32,488 nt of DNA from Anaerotignum lactatifermentans DSM 14214 (GTDB lineage Bacteria; Bacillota; Clostridia; Lachnospirales; Anaerotignaceae): assembly GCF_900142265.1 (NCBI RefSeq), contig NZ_FRAH01000037.1:1-32488 (forward strand), given 5' to 3'. The notes beneath the pieces were generated by a model. That model did no database searches, was not told the origin of the DNA, and saw only the letters and a list, made by a program, of their open reading frames with translations. The translations under genes were made by a program, and so were the position numbers. Positions 17,143 through 24,752 of this stretch are shown here, piece after piece (positions within the stretch are counted from its first letter, which is position 1; each line of letters starts with the position of its first letter).

Positions 17143-17184
17143 GAAAAGGCAAACAGGAAAATAAAAATTTCTGTTTGCCTTTTC
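17143..17184 (+). terminator. Terminator of the SLH/HID gene
   Basis: GAAAAGGCAAACAG (17143-17156) pairs perfectly with CTGTTTGCCTTTTC (17171-17184) around an A/T loop. Confidence 0.85.
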
Positions 17185-17225
17185 ATGTACTCTCATATTA
17201 AATAAAAATTCGGAAAAAAGATAGC

Positions 17226-17258
17226 AAGTCGGTGGCAATAGTCACTGACTTTTTTTAC
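17226..17258 (+). terminator. Second, back-up terminator
   Basis: AAGTCGGTG and CACTGACTT (one G-U pair) followed by seven T's, 40 bases after the first terminator. The following 255 bases up to the tetR promoter are AT-rich and show no gene. Confidence 0.75.
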
Positions 17259-17513
17259 TTAGAAAGCTATTGATGACAGTAAACCATCTTTATACTATTT
17301 TGCTAGACATAGAACAGATTATTTTTGTATTGGATTTATCCAAACCTCATAGCTTGCTACGTTAAATATTAGATTGAAATATAAATCTGATTTGCTTCTG
17401 CAGGTTTTTTCCAATTATAAAAAAGCGTCTAATAAAAATATCAATTTTAACATATCTTGGCATCAATGTTATGTAGATCATTCCGGTGTTTATATATTTC
17501 AAGTAATGTACTC

Positions 17514-17568
17514 TTGACAAATAAAATGACTGATTTTATAATATAACTGTGTTATATAACACTGTTAT
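17514..17568 (+). promoter_or_regulatory. tetR promoter with autoregulatory palindrome
   Basis: TTGACA (17514-17519), 17-base spacer and TATAAT (17537-17542) are both perfect. GTGTTATATAACAC (17549-17562), a perfect 14-base palindrome that extends imperfectly over 17543-17568, begins 6 bases after the -10 and ends close to the ribosome site. This is the usual layout of TetR self-repression. The sequence is unlike the DtxR-type boxes. Confidence 0.8.
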
Positions 17569-17580
17569 ATGGAGGTCGAT

Positions 17581-18198
17581 ATGGCAGAGCAAAGCTTAAC
17601 AACGTTAGAATATATTCATCTTGAGGCCAAAAGGGAATTTTCAGAGAAAGGTTATCGTTCTGCATCCTTACGAAATATTCTTAAATCTGTAGGGCTGACG
17701 ACGGGTGCTTTTTATGGGTACTATAAAAGCAAAGAGGAGCTCTTTGAAGCTCTTGTGGGCAAACACTATGATTATTTGATTAATCGTTTTAAAGAAGCCC
17801 AGAAGGAATTTGCGAATCTTCCGCATGAACAGCAACCGAAAGTTATGAGCGATATTTCTGGGATGTGTATGTTTGATATGCTACATTATGCTTATCAGAA
17901 TCTGGAAGAATGTAAATTGCTTCTCTGCTGTTCAGAAGGTACACGATTTGCTAATTTTATAGACGAAATGGTTGAGATTGAGATGAATGGCACCCAGGCG
18001 TATAAAAACGTTTTAGCAAAGTTGGGGCATCCTTCTCCGCCAATAGATCCAGCCTTAGAACATATTTTGATTACAGGGATGTTTCATACGTTTTTTGAAC
18101 TGATTATTCATGAAATGCCCCTTGCTGACGCAGAAAATTATGTTGAACAGATGAGAGCGTTTTATACCGCTGGTTGGATGAAAATTATGGGGCAGTAA
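17581..18198 (+). CDS. TetR/AcrR-family repressor
   Basis: A 205-residue regulator with an N-terminal TetR helix-turn-helix (~8-55; AKREFSEKGYRSASLRNILKSVG, then TTGAFYGYYKSKEELFEALV) and an all-helical ligand domain with several Cys (CMFDM, CKLLLCC). The start at 17581 is preferred over ATG 17569 because GGAGGTCG lies directly upstream. The palindrome at its own promoter suggests autoregulation. It lies 71 bases before the ABC pair, so it may also set their expression by read-through. The ligand is unknown. Confidence 0.93.
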   Translation: MAEQSLTTLEYIHLEAKREFSEKGYRSASLRNILKSVGLTTGAFYGYYKSKEELFEALVGKHYDYLINRFKEAQKEFANLPHEQQPKVMSDISGMCMFDMLHYAYQNLEECKLLLCCSEGTRFANFIDEMVEIEMNGTQAYKNVLAKLGHPSPPIDPALEHILITGMFHTFFELIIHEMPLADAENYVEQMRAFYTAGWMKIMGQ

Positions 18199-18203
18199 AG
18201 CCC

Positions 18204-18238
18204 TATAATTTATATACATGAGTTAGTCATTGCTAACC
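18204..18238 (+). promoter_or_regulatory. Internal promoter region with DtxR-type operator (box G) before the ABC pair
   Basis: GTTAGTCATTGCTAAC (18222-18237) has perfect 5-base arms and is identical to the box F core. A TATAAT (18204-18209) lies 12 bases upstream, but no clear -35 is visible. The box lies between tetR and the ABC genes, so it can add metal control to the pair independently of TetR. Confidence 0.65.
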
Positions 18239-18269
18239 TAAAGTATAAAAATGTAAAGGAGGAGTTTAC

Positions 18270-20048
18270 TTGAAAAAACAATCTAATTTGTCACGTCTGC
18301 TTGAAATTGCAGGAAAATACAAATACTTGACCTACGCTTCATGGATATTATCTGCCATCAGTGCCTTGCTCGCTTTGGTTCCATATTATTTTATATGGGC
18401 AATGATGAAGGAAATATTACAGGTTGCTCCCAATTTTAATGCTGCCAAGGATGTTACACATAATGGGTGGATGGCGGTATTGTTTGCAGTTATATCGATG
18501 CTAATATATATTTCCGGTCTTATGTGCTCTCATTTGGGTGCTTTTCGCATTGCAACAAATTTGCGTTTGCAGACAATGAAACATATCGTAAAACTTCCAT
18601 TGGGAGCTGCGGAGAGGTTTGGCAGTGGAAAACTTCGAAAGATCGTGAATGAATCCAGTGCTGCAACAGAAACTTATCTTGCACATCAACTTCCAGATCG
18701 AGCAAATGCCATTGCCACACCTTGCGGATTGCTTTTTTTGCTTATGATGTTTGATTGGAGACTTGGTCTTTTAAGCCTTTTGCCAGTAGTTCTTGCATTT
18801 TCCATTATGATGACTATGACAGGCAAAGAAATGCAGCAAAAAATGAAAGAATATCAAGATGCGCTGGATGATATGTCTAATGAAGCAGTTGAGTATGTTC
18901 GAGGGATTCCGGTTGTTAAGACTTTTGGTCAAACGATCTACTCATTTCGAAAGTTCAAGGACTCCATCGATCGCTATAAAGTATGGGTTATTGCTTATAC
19001 AAAGCAGCTTCGTATGCCAATGATGCTTTATACAGCAGCTATTAATGGGGTATTTGTTTTCCTGATTGCTGGTGCATTATTATTTACGCAGGAGCATACT
19101 TCTGTGGACTTTCTTCTGAATTTAATCTTTTATATTATTATTACCCCCATTATATCTGTAACTTTAACACGCATTATGTTCCAAAGTGAAAACGCCATGA
19201 TTGTGGATGATGCTTTACAAAGAATTGACAGCATTATGACTTTAAAACCTCTGGAGGAAACAAAACATCCGCTGCATCCAGAAGATGGATCTGTATCACT
19301 GGAAAATGTGCATTTCAGTTATGATGGAAAACAAGAGGTTTTGAAAGGGATTACGCTTTCCATTCCATCTGGACAAAAAGTTGCTTTTGTAGGACCTTCT
19401 GGCGGTGGTAAGACTACACTTGCGAATATAATTTCTCGTTTCTTTGACCCTGATAGCGGAAGTGTAAAAATTGGTGGTGTGGATATCCGAGATATTTCCA
19501 AAGAAGAGTTAATGAATACGATTTCTTTTGTATTTCAAAATAGTCATTTGATAAAAGCTTCTATTTTAGAAAATGTTCGTTTAGGTAAACCAAATGCGAC
19601 CCGACAGGAAGTTATGACAGCACTGCAAAATGCACAATGCCAAGATATTCTGGAAAAATTGCCCAATGGTGTAGATACCATAATTGGCACAAAAGGAATT
19701 TATCTTTCTGGTGGAGAACAACAACGAATTGCAATTGCTCGTGTTATGCTAAAAAATACGCCAATCGTTATTTTAGATGAAGCCACAGCATTTGCAGATC
19801 CTGACAATGAGTTTCGTGTGCAGGCAGCGCTTTCTAAACTCACACAAGGGAAAACGGTTCTTATGATTGCGCATAGATTATCTTCTGTAGTTGGAGTAGA
19901 TCAGATTTATGTGATAAAAGATGGGCAAATTGTTGAAAGTGGCTCTAGCGATGAATTGCAGAATAAGGATGGACTCTTTGCCAAAATGTTGGAAGAATAC
20001 CAGTCTTCCGTTCAATGGAAGGTACAAAAGGAGGTATTGAAATCATGA
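18270..20048 (+). CDS. ABC exporter-fold half-transporter, first subunit (IrtA/YbtP-like context)
   Basis: A 592-residue half transporter: six-helix ABC membrane domain (~15-310) and nucleotide-binding domain (~335-580) with Walker A GPSGGGKTT (from residue 375), signature LSGGEQQR, Walker B IVILDEATAF and H-loop IAHRLSS. The D-loop reads AFADPDNE, where ASLD/ALD is usual, and the pair may therefore have unequal ATP sites. TTG start with AAAGGAGGA 6 bases upstream. The stop overlaps the second subunit by ATGA. Exporter-fold pairs under iron control (IrtAB, YbtPQ) import siderophores; a DtxR-type box upstream points that way, but export cannot be excluded. Confidence 0.9.
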   Translation: MKKQSNLSRLLEIAGKYKYLTYASWILSAISALLALVPYYFIWAMMKEILQVAPNFNAAKDVTHNGWMAVLFAVISMLIYISGLMCSHLGAFRIATNLRLQTMKHIVKLPLGAAERFGSGKLRKIVNESSAATETYLAHQLPDRANAIATPCGLLFLLMMFDWRLGLLSLLPVVLAFSIMMTMTGKEMQQKMKEYQDALDDMSNEAVEYVRGIPVVKTFGQTIYSFRKFKDSIDRYKVWVIAYTKQLRMPMMLYTAAINGVFVFLIAGALLFTQEHTSVDFLLNLIFYIIITPIISVTLTRIMFQSENAMIVDDALQRIDSIMTLKPLEETKHPLHPEDGSVSLENVHFSYDGKQEVLKGITLSIPSGQKVAFVGPSGGGKTTLANIISRFFDPDSGSVKIGGVDIRDISKEELMNTISFVFQNSHLIKASILENVRLGKPNATRQEVMTALQNAQCQDILEKLPNGVDTIIGTKGIYLSGGEQQRIAIARVMLKNTPIVILDEATAFADPDNEFRVQAALSKLTQGKTVLMIAHRLSSVVGVDQIYVIKDGQIVESGSSDELQNKDGLFAKMLEEYQSSVQWKVQKEVLKS

Positions 20049-21778
20049 TTAAATATTTGCAGAAAAAATATGCTCTTTCTGAAACGGGGGCAAAAGATCT
20101 GATAAAAGGATGCATTGCATGTGTTATGCAAAATATTTCTTTCATGTTTCCCGTTGGATTGCTTTATAGCCTTGTAAGTGATTTGATCAATGGAGGTGTA
20201 CCTAAAAATAGGATTTCTTTTTACATCATTGGTTGTGTACTATGCATAGGAATTATTTTGGTAACAACATACTTCCAATACAATGCAACATACTTTGCGA
20301 CTTATATTGAAAGTGGTATACGCAGGGTTACCTTGGCAGAAAAATTACGAAAGATACCAATGTCCTTTTTTGGAAAAAAGGATTTGGCGGATCTTACCAG
20401 TACAATTATGGCAGATTGCACTTTCTTGGAACAGAGTTTTTCGCACTTCATCCCGGAATTGGTTGGATCAATTATTTCTACAGTATTGATTTTGATAAGT
20501 TTATTCTTTTACGATTGGCGCATGGCTTTAGCTGCACTTTGGGTAGCACCAGTGGCATTTGCCATTGTAGGGTTTTCTGCAAAAATTCAAGAAGGATTTA
20601 ATAAAAAGTCAATGGATGCAAAAATGTCTTGCGCAGATGGAATTCAAGAATGCATCGAAACAGTTCAGGACCTGAAAGCTAATAATGCAGAGAAAGAATA
20701 TTTGAAAGGTCTTGAAAAGAAAATACGCTATGTGGAACATCGCTCTATTTTAAACGAATTTGGGTTAGCTGCATTTGTGGTATCAGCCTCTCTCGTTTTA
20801 AAACTTGGAATTGTTACCGTAGCTCTTGTTGGATCTATATTGTTAGTGCAAGGCAGTTTGGATGTATTAACATTCTTTTTATTTCTGTTGGTTATTTCCA
20901 GAATGTATGATCCATTACAAGGTGCATTGCAGAATTTGGCAGCTGTTATTTCTACCCGTACAAATATTGCTCGTATGAATGAAATTTTGGATCATCCAAT
21001 GCAGCAAGGCGAGACATTACTTTCCAATAAAGGGTATGACATTTCCTTTGAACATGTCCAATTTGCGTATAATTCAGGTGAAACCGTCCTGAGGGATGTT
21101 ACTTTTACGGCAAAGCAGGGAGAAGTAACTGCACTGGTAGGACCTTCGGGAGGAGGCAAAACGACAGTATCTCGTTTGGCAGCTCGTTTTTGGGATGTTA
21201 CCTCTGGTAAGATTACGGTTGGAGGCATGGATATTTCAAAAGTCGATCCAGAAGTATTATTTTCTTTGTACTCAATTGTATTTCAGGAAGTAACATTGTT
21301 TGATAATACGATTATGGAAAATATACGTATTGGCAATCAGAATGCCACAGATGCGGAAGTTCTGGCTGCGGCACATCTTGCAAATGTTGATGAGTTTGTT
21401 GAAAGATTGCCTGATAAATGGAATACCTATATTGGAGAAAACGGATGTGAACTTTCTGGCGGTGAACGCCAACGAATTTCCATAGCACGAGCTTTTTTGA
21501 AAAATGCACCAATTATTTTGCTGGATGAAGCTACAGCAGCTTTGGATGTAGAAAATGAAACCTTGATTCAAACAGCGCTGTCGAGGCTGATCGAAAATAA
21601 GACTGTTTTAGTGATTGCGCATAGAATGCGTACTGTAGCAAGCGCTGATAAAATTGTGGTGTTGTCGGGAGGAAAGGTGGCTGAAGAAGGAACGCCTGAT
21701 ATGTTAATGAAAGAAAACGGTATCTATGCCCATATGGTAAATAAGCAGAAAGAAAGCCAAAATTGGACACTATTATAA
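20045..21778 (+). CDS. ABC exporter-fold half-transporter, second subunit
   Basis: A 577-residue partner of the preceding gene: membrane domain (~15-310) and ATPase domain with Walker A GPSGGGKTT (from residue 366), signature LSGGERQR, canonical Walker B IILLDEATAALD and H-loop IAHRMRT. Start chosen at ATG 20045 with AAAGGAGG upstream and ATGA overlap with the first subunit; a heterodimer is expected. This subunit keeps the canonical D-loop while the partner deviates. Confidence 0.9.
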   Translation: MIKYLQKKYALSETGAKDLIKGCIACVMQNISFMFPVGLLYSLVSDLINGGVPKNRISFYIIGCVLCIGIILVTTYFQYNATYFATYIESGIRRVTLAEKLRKIPMSFFGKKDLADLTSTIMADCTFLEQSFSHFIPELVGSIISTVLILISLFFYDWRMALAALWVAPVAFAIVGFSAKIQEGFNKKSMDAKMSCADGIQECIETVQDLKANNAEKEYLKGLEKKIRYVEHRSILNEFGLAAFVVSASLVLKLGIVTVALVGSILLVQGSLDVLTFFLFLLVISRMYDPLQGALQNLAAVISTRTNIARMNEILDHPMQQGETLLSNKGYDISFEHVQFAYNSGETVLRDVTFTAKQGEVTALVGPSGGGKTTVSRLAARFWDVTSGKITVGGMDISKVDPEVLFSLYSIVFQEVTLFDNTIMENIRIGNQNATDAEVLAAAHLANVDEFVERLPDKWNTYIGENGCELSGGERQRISIARAFLKNAPIILLDEATAALDVENETLIQTALSRLIENKTVLVIAHRMRTVASADKIVVLSGGKVAEEGTPDMLMKENGIYAHMVNKQKESQNWTLL

Positions 21779-21931
21779 TGCTGGTTCAAATTCTGTTGGA
21801 GAGAAGTGATGAACCACATATAAGAAATGGAGAAGTGTATTTGTAATAAACAAAAAACGTACCTCATAATAGAGAAACACCGATTATCATCAATGCATGT
21901 AGAAGCTGATAGACCAATATTATAGAAAAAA

Positions 21932-21980
21932 TTGACTTTATTCTTAATAAGTGCTACAATACACATACCCATAGAGGTAT
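21932..21980 (+). promoter_or_regulatory. csoR promoter and operator
   Basis: TTGACT (21932-21937), 17-base spacer with a TGC extended -10, and TACAAT (21955-21960). Four bases after the -10 comes ATACCCATAGAGGTAT (21965-21980), an ATACC-N6-GGTAT palindrome that also occurs twice at the ATPase promoter. This is typical CsoR-type autoregulation. The ~150 bases before it, after the ABC pair, show no gene. Confidence 0.8.
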
Positions 21981-21992
21981 GGAGGTTAGCGT

Positions 21993-22268
21993 ATGAAACA
22001 ATGTATGGATTCTGCAAATCTGCATCGCAGGCTTGCAAAAATTATTGGACAAATTCAAGCAATTGACAGAATGATTGACGAGGATGTGCCTTGCGAGGAT
22101 ATTCTTTCTCAAATTAATGCAGCGAAATCTGCTCTTAATAAAGCGGGACAGGTAGTGCTTGAAGGTCATATCAAACATTGCGTAAAAGATGGCATTGAAC
22201 ATGGAGATGCGGATGCAACAATTGAGAAATTTACCAAAGCAGTAGAACGCTTTGCCAACATGCAATAA
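21993..22268 (+). CDS. csoR: CsoR/RcnR-family metal-sensing repressor
   Basis: A 91-residue all-helical protein of the CsoR/RcnR family. The sensing residues appear as Cys34 (VPCEDIL), His59 and Cys63 (EGHIKHC), the Cys-His-Cys fingerprint of copper-sensing CsoR proteins rather than the His-rich RcnR or Cys-only CstR pattern. TATGGAGG lies upstream of ATG. A matching operator stands before its own gene and twice before the metal ATPase. Copper is the most likely signal; another metal is possible because the ATPase is not a clear CopA. Confidence 0.88.
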   Translation: MKQCMDSANLHRRLAKIIGQIQAIDRMIDEDVPCEDILSQINAAKSALNKAGQVVLEGHIKHCVKDGIEHGDADATIEKFTKAVERFANMQ

Positions 22269-22283
22269 AATAAAATTTTTCCG

Positions 22284-22313
22284 AAAGGCAGTTTAAATAA
22301 CTGCCTTTTTTCT
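22284..22313 (+). terminator. Terminator after csoR
   Basis: AAAGGCAGTT (22284-22293) and AACTGCCTTT (22299-22308) with a 5-base loop, followed by a T run. It separates csoR from the separately promoted ATPase gene. Confidence 0.9.
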
Positions 22314-22323
22314 TTTGGAATCC

Positions 22324-22374
22324 TTGACATATTATACCCCTATGGGTATAATATGGGTATACCCCCATAGGTAT
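22324..22374 (+). promoter_or_regulatory. Metal-ATPase promoter with two tandem CsoR-type operators
   Basis: TTGACA (22324-22329), 17-base spacer and TATAAT (22347-22352) form a perfect promoter. ATACCCCTATGGGTAT (22334-22349) covers the spacer and -10, and ATACCCCCATAGGTAT (22359-22374) follows with 25-base spacing. A third partial copy, TATGGGTATA, lies near 22389-22398. Confidence 0.88.
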
Positions 22375-22413
22375 AATAGTGGTCAAAGTATGGGTATAGA
22401 AAAGAGGTTTCAT

Positions 22414-24273
22414 ATGGAGAATATTATCGGAAAAGTGGAAGAATTTATGGAGCTTGGAGGAAAAAAGAAGGATATTGTGTTTCTAGTGCTTGGCGGACTC
22501 TCGCTTATGATAAGTGTTTTTGATTTGGTACCATTGCCGTTTGATGCGGCGTGGATTGCTATTATTCTTTGTGGTGTGCCAATTGTTTTAGAAGCCATAA
22601 TTGGTCTTATTACTTCCTTTGATATTAAAGCAGACGTACTTGTATCTCTTGCTCTTATTGCTTCAGTGTTTATCGGAGAAGATTTCGCTGCAGGCGAAGT
22701 TGCTTTTATTATGCAACTTGGCTCTTTACTTGAAGATCTAACTGTTGCTAAAGCGAGAGCGGGTATTGAAAAACTTGTTCGTTTAACGCCGCAGACAGCA
22801 AGAGTTATTATGAACGGTGAAGAAAAGATTATTCCTGCCGAGCAAATAAAGGTTGGTGATATCATTCGTGTTCTGCCTGGTGAAACGATTGCTGTTGATG
22901 GTGTTATCATTTCTGGTCAGACTTCTGTAAATCAAGCGGTTATGACAGGAGAATCTCTCCCTGTAGATAAAATAGTTGGTGATGAGGTATTTTCGGGTAC
23001 GGTCAATCAGTTTGGTGCATTTGAAATGAAAGCTATAAAAGTCGGTGAGGACAGTTCCATTCAAAGAATGATTAAGCTGGTACAGTCTGCCGATGCGGAT
23101 AAGGCAAAAATCGTTGGTCTTGCGGATAGATGGGCAACTTGGATTGTTGTGATTGCGCTTACTGCTGCAGGTCTGACTTGGGCATTTACGGATGAAATTA
23201 TTCGTGCAGTTACTATCCTTGTTGTGTTTTGCCCTTGCGCATTGGTACTTGCTACCCCTACTGCAATTATGGCAGCTATCGGAAATGCTACGAAACATGG
23301 CTTTCTTGTCCGTGAAGGTGATGCTCTTGAAAGACTTGCCAAAGTATCAAAAATAACTTTTGATAAAACGGGTACTCTAACATATGGCACACCCAAAGTA
23401 ACTGCGGTTAAATCTGTTTCTGCATATAGTGAAGATGAGATTTATTCCTATGCTGCCTCAGCTGAGCACATGAGTGAACATCCTATTGGAAAGGCTATTG
23501 TCCGTTGTTACGGTCAAAAAACAGTCGCTTGTAAGGATTTCAAAATGAGTCTCGGCGAGGGAGTAACGGCTACTGTTAATGGAAAGGTTGTTAAAGCAGG
23601 TAATTTAAAGCTTATGGAAGGCGTAACAATTTCCAAAGAACTTGCAAATGCTGCAGGTAAATATTTAAATGAAGGTAGTACTATAACTTATGTTGTCATT
23701 GATGATGTATTAGCAGGTTATATCGTTCTTTCTGATACGGTGAGAGAAGAAAGTAAGGATATGATTGCAGCACTTGGTAAAATCGATGTGCATCCTGTTC
23801 TTCTTACCGGAGATAACAAGAATGCGGCTGAAACCATTGCGAGTCAATTGGGCATAAGTGAGGTTTATGCTAATTGTCTGCCAGAAGATAAGTTGAACTA
23901 TATCGGTAAATATCAAGATGGTGGATATTCAGTCTGTATGATTGGTGATGGCATTAACGATGCACCAGCACTTAAAAAAGCATATGTTGGCATTGCGATG
24001 GGTGGTGTTGGGAGCGATATTGCGGTGGATGCCGCAGATATTGCTCTTGTGAATGATGAAATCAAAGAGTTACCACACCTTTTATCCCTTTCAAAGAGAA
24101 TGATGACTACCATTAAGGTGAATCTATCATTCTCTTTGGGACTAAATTTTCTTGCAATTGCACTTGCTATAACCGGGTTACTCGGTCCCGTTACAGGTGC
24201 ATTGGTACATAATACAGGATCAATACTTGTAATTATAAACTCGGCATTACTTTTGAATTGGAAGAAAAAATAA
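22414..24273 (+). CDS. P1B-type heavy-metal translocating ATPase
   Basis: A 619-residue metal pump. It has N-terminal membrane helices (~20-105), the actuator TGES (178-181), the translocation motif CPC (273-275), the phosphorylation DKTGT (Asp317), the HP motif SEHPIG (355-360), the hinge GDGINDAP and two last helices ending [12 protein letters not shown]. No N-terminal metal-binding domain or CXXC is present. The linked CsoR predicts copper(I) export, but the last helix lacks the MxxSS of CopA and the Asp of ZntA, so the substrate is open. ATG at 22414 has AAAGAGG upstream; in-frame codons further up fall inside the promoter and operators. Confidence 0.9.
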   Translation: MENIIGKVEEFMELGGKKKDIVFLVLGGLSLMISVFDLVPLPFDAAWIAIILCGVPIVLEAIIGLITSFDIKADVLVSLALIASVFIGEDFAAGEVAFIMQLGSLLEDLTVAKARAGIEKLVRLTPQTARVIMNGEEKIIPAEQIKVGDIIRVLPGETIAVDGVIISGQTSVNQAVMTGESLPVDKIVGDEVFSGTVNQFGAFEMKAIKVGEDSSIQRMIKLVQSADADKAKIVGLADRWATWIVVIALTAAGLTWAFTDEIIRAVTILVVFCPCALVLATPTAIMAAIGNATKHGFLVREGDALERLAKVSKITFDKTGTLTYGTPKVTAVKSVSAYSEDEIYSYAASAEHMSEHPIGKAIVRCYGQKTVACKDFKMSLGEGVTATVNGKVVKAGNLKLMEGVTISKELANAAGKYLNEGSTITYVVIDDVLAGYIVLSDTVREESKDMIAALGKIDVHPVLLTGDNKNAAETIASQLGISEVYANCLPEDKLNYIGKYQDGGYSVCMIGDGINDAPALKKAYVGIAMGGVGSDIAVDAADIALVNDEIKELPHLLSLSKRMMTTIKVNLSFSLGLNFLAIALAITGLLGPVTGALVHNTGSILVIINSALLLNWKKK

Positions 24274-24280
24274 AACTGCT

Positions 24281-24320
24281 AGTGCCCTCTGCAAGTTTTA
24301 CAAGTCTTGCAGGGGGTGCT
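24281..24320 (+). terminator. Stable hairpin after the metal ATPase
   Basis: AGTGCCCTCTGCAAG (24281-24295) pairs with CTTGCAGGGGGTGCT (24306-24320) with few mismatches. There is no T run, so it is either a weak terminator, an mRNA-protecting hairpin or a boundary palindrome. Confidence 0.5.
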
Positions 24321-24500
24321 GTCAATATGTATATAATACCGCAAAGTAACGGAAACTGTCCTTCAGTTCAAACTATGGTGATGAAAAGAAATAATGGTAT
24401 AACAGAGACAGCGGTCAGTTCAAAAAGATGATGATAAGAATAACAAATATAATATTGAAAATTCTTTTGCTATTGCAAGGCTATCAAAAAACTGACGTTC
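24321..24500. other. Non-coding junction between the metal island and the mobile-element module
   Basis: About 180 AT-rich bases with no supported gene, tRNA or integrase. With the structured leader that follows, the gene-free stretch reaches 480 bases. The functional theme changes here from metal homeostasis to recombination, so an element boundary could be near, but no attachment-site repeat was identified. Confidence 0.4.
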
Positions 24501-24529
24501 TTGACAGAGTGATATTGCCGTGTTATGCT
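24501..24529 (+). promoter_or_regulatory. Strong promoter for the structured leader of the recombination module
   Basis: TTGACA (24501-24506), 17-base spacer, TG motif and TATGCT (24524-24529): an extended -10 promoter about 220 bases before the first gene. Transcription should begin near 24536. Confidence 0.8.
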
Positions 24530-24587
24530 AAGCTATATATTGAGTATTATGTTTCAGTAAATCTGAAACAGGCTGTTTAAGGATTAT

Positions 24588-24634
24588 ATGCGTGATTGTT
24601 ATGTGTTTTTACATATCAGTCACGCATTTTTTAT
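24588..24634 (+). terminator. First leader terminator
   Basis: ATGCGTGA (24588-24595) pairs with TCACGCAT (24620-24627), with TATGT/ACATA continuing the stem, then TTTTTTATTTT. The outer stem recurs in the terminator at 29210-29253. Confidence 0.75.
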
Positions 24635-24643
24635 TTTGACGAT

Positions 24644-24690
24644 AGCGGGAAGAAATCAAATGAAATTTTGGTTTTTTTCCGCTTTTTTTA
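24644..24690 (+). terminator. Second leader terminator
   Basis: AGCGGGAAGAAA (24644-24655) pairs with TTTTTTTCCGCT (24672-24683), 12 bp with two G-U pairs, followed by TTTTTTTATT. Confidence 0.75.
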
Positions 24691-24752
24691 TTGGTCAAAG
24701 GGCGAAGGAGCCTTTGATATAAACAAATATTTTTAGAAAGGTGGAAGCGTTT

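Larger units (their letters stand above)
24536..24717 (+). ncRNA. Structured leader or small RNA with four hairpins
   Basis: Downstream of the promoter come, in order: GTTTCAG/CTGAAAC (24551-24569); a stem built on ATGCGTGA and TCACGCAT (24588-24627) with a T run; AGCGG plus A/G against T-rich CCGCT (24644-24683) with seven T's; and TCAAAGG/CCTTTGA (24695-24717) next to the ribosome site. The two middle hairpins look like working terminators, so most transcripts would end as RNAs of about 100-150 nt unless antitermination occurs. No known riboswitch family was recognised. Confidence 0.55.

Noticed and set aside
21985-22000. GTTAGCGTATGAAACA near the csoR start as a DtxR-type box
   Set aside because: Only the left arm fits; the right half is coding sequence of csoR and the site overlaps its start codon, while a better CsoR-type operator explains the promoter.
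24281-24320. Hairpin after the metal ATPase as an attachment site of the element
   Set aside because: No integrase, no tRNA and no second copy are in the window, so it cannot be told from a terminator-like hairpin.
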